Below, piece after piece: positions 60,292 through 64,000 of a DNA stretch of 64,000 nt; within the stretch, counting starts at the first letter, position 1; each line of letters opens with the position of its first letter. The translations under genes and the position numbers were made by a program. The stretch comes from Planctomycetota bacterium (GTDB lineage Bacteria; Planctomycetota; B15-G4; SIAN01), in contig JANQQL010000009.1 in the NCBI GenBank assembly GCA_028289345.1, forward strand, positions 62,001 through 126,000, written 5' to 3'. The notes below the pieces were generated by a model that was not told where the DNA came from, made no database searches, and saw nothing but the letters and a program-made list of their open reading frames with translations.

Positions 60292-62490
60292 CTATCGCGT
60301 CGACGCTTCCCCGACGGCACACTCGATCATGAGCCGTGCCGCGCGCTCGCTCCGGCCGTCCCAAGAATAGGCGGTTCGCCGTCCCTTCCCGCGAATCAGC
60401 AAGGTCACGGCGCTTCCCGGAACCCAGTCGTCACGGGACAAGAGTTCGTTGAAGATCGGTGATAGGTCAGGAGTACGCTGGGCGCGGCGAGCGTCCCGTT
60501 TCTTCCACTCCGGCACCTCCCAATCCACCACGGCCTCGGTCACCGCAAGCTGACGAGGACTCCGACGATCCTCGAGCAGCGTCTCCCCAGCACCGATCGC
60601 GCCGTGGATTTGCAGATGAGACTCCGCGTTGTCGTTCTCTTCTGCGGTGAACTGCACCGCGGCGAACTCCACGGTGTCTTGTCGGGTCATCGGAAGATCC
60701 CGAAACCGTACGGCCACGATCTGATCGCCCGCTCCCGCCAAGGTGAGATCCGAACTCCCTTGGTTGATCCGATCGTCTTCCTCCACGTCGTCTTCCGGCC
60801 GGTCGATCTGGGAGTACCACTTTCCCTTGGGCCAATGGCGCAGCGAATGTTCCGCCACCGGACTGGTCCTGTCCCCATCCTTCCAAAACGAGATCGCCCG
60901 CAGCTCCACGTCCTCGGTCATGAGCACCGGCTCCTGGTAGCGAGGCGACGAGACACCGGGCTGGCTCCCGTCCAGCGTGTAGTGGATGACCGCATCCGGA
61001 GCATTGGGCCGAGGCGTCAGCACCCAGTGGTGCTCCCCGGAAGAGAATTCGCGCTCGACGTTCGCTTCCGGGCCAAGAGGTTGCCACGGGTGAGCCACCC
61101 TCACCGGCGAGACGGTGCCCTGCTTACTCAATTCGAACTGGTCGCGAACTTCGCCCCGGGCATTCAGCATCGTGGCGCGCAACCGCTCTCCCTCGAAGTC
61201 GATCAACACCGAACCATGTTCGGCGTGAATGCTGCGCATGACCGGCATCGTTCCGAACCGGCCGACTCCGGCTCCACCATGTCCGGTAACGATGGCAACC
61301 GTCCCTTGATGCGGGATTCGGCCGCGACTCTTGCGGTATGCCCCGTCTCCATCCACTCGTCCGTCACCATCGTCAAGGATGACCCCTTCGGCGACGGTCG
61401 GCGTGGCGTAGGCCCCATCCAGCAACATGGATCGTTCATAGATGTGAGAGTGCCCTCCCAACACCAGGTCGACTCCGTGCTTCTCGAGAATCGGCATCAA
61501 GTGGGTTCGCATCTCGACGTGACGATTCTCCCAGTCGCTGTCATGGGTTCCTTTGGTGTAAGGGGGATGGTGAAAGAACGCAATCAGCCAGTCACTTTGA
61601 GACTCCGCGAGGTCTTTCTCCAACCACTGGGCCATCGAGCCCTTCGGCCTTCGGTCCACGTCGTAGCTGTTCAAGGAAACGAAGTGGATCTGGCCGAGAT
61701 CGAAGGAGTAGTACGACTCGGTCCCGGAAGGCACCCCGCCCGCTTCTCCCTGAGCAGGAACCACGTAAGCATCGAAGTACGGACCGACCGCCTCTTTCCC
61801 ATCGGCCGTGTGACCTTCGTGGTTGCCGAAGGTGGGCCAGCACACCGTGTGGCGCAGCAGTGGCTCGTACACATCGAAGAAGTGCCGCTGGAATTCCTCG
61901 TCGGTGCCATCGTTGTAGGCCATGTCACCGACGTGGAGATAGGCATCGATCGGCCGACCATCCTGCTCGACGAACTCCCGACGGGCCTCGAACACGGCTC
62001 GTTGTGCGGCGCTCCCGTTCCCGGAATCCCCCACCACCCAAAGCCGAAAGTCACGCGCCTCACCGGGCTTGGGCGAAGTGCGAAAGAAGTAGGACTCATC
62101 TCCTCCGGCCAGGACTCTCTCACCATCCAACACTTGGTAGAAGTAGCGAGTGTCCGGCTCGAGCCCCTCCAAGGTGACTTCGTACTGGAAGCAGTTGTCG
62201 GGAGCACTGTGCAGCGCTGGCTCGTCCGGACCGGCCAAGTCGAGATGAACCGCGAGGGCGCAACCTTCGATTCCGACCTCGTCGTCCCAATCCCCGAGCT
62301 GCTCGCCGAACTGGACCAGCGGATCGATCTCCCCCTGAGTTCGCCACACGATGGTGATGGAGGAGGGTGTCGCCTGCTGGAGGTAGGGCTGGCGGAGCAA
62401 TTCGATCGGCTCCGTGGCTCCCGAGGCGAGAACCCAGACTCCGAGAACGGCCAGGGCCGGGACGCCGGCGCGCCATTGGCAGCATTGCAT
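60292..62490 (-). CDS. Exported purple-acid-phosphatase-like metallophosphoesterase with C-terminal beta domains
   Basis: A 732-residue exported protein. After a signal (VPALAVLGVWVLASGA) comes a fibronectin-III-like domain (QPYLQQATPSSITIVWRT...GLEPDTRYFYQVLDG) as in purple acid phosphatases. The dimetal phosphoesterase motifs follow: VVGDSGNG, HVGDMAYNDGTD, TFGNHEGH, FFHHPPYTKG and LGGHSHIYER. Residues 490-560 include a chitobiase-C/CHB_HEX-like module (IHYTLDGSQPGVSSPRYQEP), and a further C-terminal beta domain (DQIVAVRFRDLPM) resembles DNRLRE-type carbohydrate-associated modules. It probably releases phosphate outside the cytoplasm. ATG 62490 with GGAAA 7 nt upstream. Confidence 0.88.
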   Translation of the reverse strand: MQCCQWRAGVPALAVLGVWVLASGATEPIELLRQPYLQQATPSSITIVWRTQGEIDPLVQFGEQLGDWDDEVGIEGCALAVHLDLAGPDEPALHSAPDNCFQYEVTLEGLEPDTRYFYQVLDGERVLAGGDESYFFRTSPKPGEARDFRLWVVGDSGNGSAAQRAVFEARREFVEQDGRPIDAYLHVGDMAYNDGTDEEFQRHFFDVYEPLLRHTVCWPTFGNHEGHTADGKEAVGPYFDAYVVPAQGEAGGVPSGTESYYSFDLGQIHFVSLNSYDVDRRPKGSMAQWLEKDLAESQSDWLIAFFHHPPYTKGTHDSDWENRHVEMRTHLMPILEKHGVDLVLGGHSHIYERSMLLDGAYATPTVAEGVILDDGDGRVDGDGAYRKSRGRIPHQGTVAIVTGHGGAGVGRFGTMPVMRSIHAEHGSVLIDFEGERLRATMLNARGEVRDQFELSKQGTVSPVRVAHPWQPLGPEANVEREFSSGEHHWVLTPRPNAPDAVIHYTLDGSQPGVSSPRYQEPVLMTEDVELRAISFWKDGDRTSPVAEHSLRHWPKGKWYSQIDRPEDDVEEDDRINQGSSDLTLAGAGDQIVAVRFRDLPMTRQDTVEFAAVQFTAEENDNAESHLQIHGAIGAGETLLEDRRSPRQLAVTEAVVDWEVPEWKKRDARRAQRTPDLSPIFNELLSRDDWVPGSAVTLLIRGKGRRTAYSWDGRSERAARLMIECAVGEASTR

Positions 62491-63150
62491 AGTTAGGTTT
62501 CCGATCTCTCCGGGGATCTCTGACGGCTCCCTTCGGTGCTTCCGAAAGGACCGGTGCTTCTCACAGAAACAGGGGACACGCCACCAAGGTTGGCGCCGCG
62601 CTGCGCCACTCAGAGAAGTGCGGAAATTCGATCACCCCCCGCCGCTGTCGAGGAGCCCCTTCTCTGCAGCATTCAGTTTCTACGTAAACCATTTTCAGAG
62701 AATGGCTTGGGATGGTCCCCACCCAATTCTGAGCGGGGTTCCACCATAGCAGCACGCAGTTTCAAATTCTCGGGAGGGGGGACCCTGGCCGAACAATCCC
62801 TCCTCGACTTGTTGGCGGCGAATCCACCGATCTTGGCGGGAGCTCGCAGCAGGGAGGAAACTCCCCCCGCCTGGTGTGGGGAGAATCCGTTCTCGTCGAT
62901 CTGAATCCGATCTATTTGGAGACGAGGAAACCGGAACCTCCGCCCCTCCCCATCGTACTCAGGGAGTTCGCCGCGTTCCTCGTTTCGGGGGACTGTCGAA
63001 CCCTGCCGCGGACTGACAGGTTTCTTACAATTCAGCGACCGAGATCTTTCGATTTCGCACAAGACAAAGCCTTACCAGCGCCGTAATTCCAATGTGCCTA
63101 CCGGCCGCCCCGCGCTGGTGGATCAGAGAACGGACCTATTCAGGAGGACC
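62491..63150. other. Long intergenic region before Cys-rich protein gene
   Basis: About 660 bp between two divergent genes. Short open frames occur on both strands, none supported. The region should carry the promoters of both genes. The segment CGAATCCACCGAT near 62815 is shared with the MITE-like core but is too short to call. Confidence 0.45.
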
Positions 63151-64000
63151 ATGATGAAGTTTTTCTTCGCTAGTGTCGTGATGGCAGTCACTGCCACGGC
63201 GGCCTTGGCGGGTGGCCAGGAATGCAAGTCCAAGGCCCAGCTCGCCAGCCAACAGTCGTGTAGCACGAAGGCTGCGGCCCAGTCTTGCAGCACCAAGGCC
63301 AGCGCCCAGTCCTGCAGCACCAAGGCTGCCGCCCAGTCGTGCAGCACCAAGGCCGCGGCCCAGTCCTGCGGCACCAAAGCCTCCGAGTCCTCCTGCAGCT
63401 CGAAGAAAGCCGAACTCGCGGCGTCCAGTGATTGCGGTGGCTGCCCGGTTGAAGCGGCCGGCAAGCTCACCAAGGCATTCTCCGAAGCAAGCACCAAGAT
63501 GGCCGGCATGTGCGACCAGTCCAAAGCTGCCATGGCCAAGTCCATGTCCTCCTGCAACGACTGCCCCATCGGCAAGCGCATGGCTCCGACTCTCGCTTAC
63601 CTCCAGCAAAGTGTCGGCAAGGTCCACGAGTTCAACACGGCCATGGCCGCGATGGACGTCGAAGTCGGCGACGAGATGAAGGAAATGCTCGACATGCGTG
63701 GCAAGGTCGTGGGCGCAATCCACGGCGTCCTCGCTTCCCACATGTCCTCCATGAGTGGCATGGCGCCGGAAGGCTGCAGCACGAAGGCTGCCGCTTCCGA
63801 GTGCAGCACGACCAAGGCCTCGGCCTCTGAGTGCAGCACCAAGGCTTCCGCGTCCAGCTGCAGCACGAAGGCTGCCGCTTCCGAATGCAGCACGACCAAG
63901 GCCTCGGCCTCCGAGTGCAGCACCAAGGCTTCCGCGTCCAGCTGCAGCACGAAGGCTGCCGCTTCTGAGTGCAGCACGACCAAGGCCTCGGCCTCCGAGT
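63151..64000 (+). CDS. Secreted Cys-rich tandem-repeat protein, truncated by window end
   Basis: At least 283 residues and open at the right edge. A signal peptide (FFFASVVMAVTATAALAGG) is followed by five 9-residue units of the QSCSTKAAA type. A helical, Cys-containing central domain (CGGCPVEAAGKLTKAF...CNDCPIGKRM...MRGKVVGAIHGVLASHM) comes next. From about residue 208 a second array of 28-residue units begins, each with three CSTK or CSTTK motifs. The repeats encode regularly spaced Cys and Lys, suggesting metal binding, disulfide cross-linking or attachment at the surface. The family is not known to me. ATG 63151 or 63154, with GGAGG just upstream. Third-position base use in the repeats is like the rest of the gene. 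Confidence 0.75.
   Translation, partial: MMKFFFASVVMAVTATAALAGGQECKSKAQLASQQSCSTKAAAQSCSTKASAQSCSTKAAAQSCSTKAAAQSCGTKASESSCSSKKAELAASSDCGGCPVEAAGKLTKAFSEASTKMAGMCDQSKAAMAKSMSSCNDCPIGKRMAPTLAYLQQSVGKVHEFNTAMAAMDVEVGDEMKEMLDMRGKVVGAIHGVLASHMSSMSGMAPEGCSTKAAASECSTTKASASECSTKASASSCSTKAAASECSTTKASASECSTKASASSCSTKAAASECSTTKASASE
63253..63387 (+). repeat. Five 27-bp tandem repeats (9 aa, QSCSTKAAA type)
   Basis: Units at 63253, 63280, 63307, 63334 and 63361, each starting CAG and keeping the CSTK-coding core, with mainly third-position differences. The last unit is the most diverged (CGTKASE). They lie near the N-terminus of the Cys-rich protein. Confidence 0.85.
63775..64000 (+). repeat. 84-bp tandem repeats (28 aa) running off the window
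   Basis: Units start at 63775, 63859 and 63943 (partial). Each encodes three CSTK/CSTTK segments separated by Ala/Ser. The first two units are nearly identical at DNA level, indicating recent duplication or ongoing homogenisation. Confidence 0.85.

Noticed and set aside
62806..62842. Third copy of the MITE-like core (GGCGAATCCACCGAT)
   Set aside because: Only 13-15 bases match and the flanks differ; chance in a GC-rich genome is likely.

Overview
GC-rich bacterial chromosome fragment with densely packed genes on both strands, many joined by 4-bp ATGA/GTGA overlaps. The gene set points to a Planctomycetota-like bacterium: a one-component Ser/Thr kinase fused to TPRs, a formylglycine sulfatase, a Vps10/BNR-repeat exoprotein, an M64 peptidase, a TIGR03790 protein, DUF1573, and HTTM-DCC and RDD membrane proteins. 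That assignment is an inference from gene content. Acidobacteriota or Myxococcota-like lineages are not excluded. No rRNA, tRNA, CRISPR array or intact insertion sequence was recognised.

Layout. 1-5.1 kb: 5' part of a glycogen synthase with a very long Lys/Ala/Ser-rich N-terminal extension, divergent from a secreted Vps10-type repeat protein. 5.2-11.3 kb: secreted M64 peptidase, serine beta-lactamase-family hydrolase, TRASH-type lipoprotein, TPR lipoprotein. 11.8-16.9 kb: an EF-P with an EfpL/YeiP-like tip loop, an IS481-like transposase remnant, a coupled AAA-ATPase/TPR membrane pair, and an ArsR-SRPBCC-SRPBCC operon with a palindrome over its start codon. 17-25 kb: gamma-glutamyltransferase, kinase-TPR protein, hisS with a small partner, TatD-type DNase, nitroreductase. 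25-29 kb: sulfatase, MOSC protein, and a secreted pyroglutamyl-peptidase-fold protein with Ser at the Cys position. 29.3-38.8 kb: nine consecutive minus-strand genes (HTTM-DCC, anchored protein, sterol-desaturase-type hydroxylase, cupin, membrane protein, small conserved protein, methyltransferase, RND pump and adaptor). 39-50 kb: racemase, TIGR03790-TPR protein, TldE/TldD pair, DUF1573, S1-domain protein, GYF-RDD protein. 50-60 kb: ETF-ubiquinone oxidoreductase, an AhpD-like selenoprotein candidate, a cluster of S51-like peptidase, esterase, ATP-grasp enzyme and second esterase (split by an Rpn-type nuclease gene), then a Tat-exported FMN hydroxyacid oxidase. 60-64 kb: purple-acid-phosphatase-like protein and a Cys-rich tandem-repeat secreted protein that runs off the window.

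The strongest unusual observation is the AhpD-like gene at 52063-52632 (minus). An in-frame TGA stands exactly at the second Cys of the CxxC site and is followed 12 nt later by a compact GC hairpin with a GG-starting loop, as expected for a bacterial SECIS. Other points of interest are the histone-H1-like tail on glycogen synthase, an ETF-QO lacking one Fe-S cysteine, a MITE-like inverted-repeat element with partial copies elsewhere, and a 37-bp repeat shared by two distant upstream regions.
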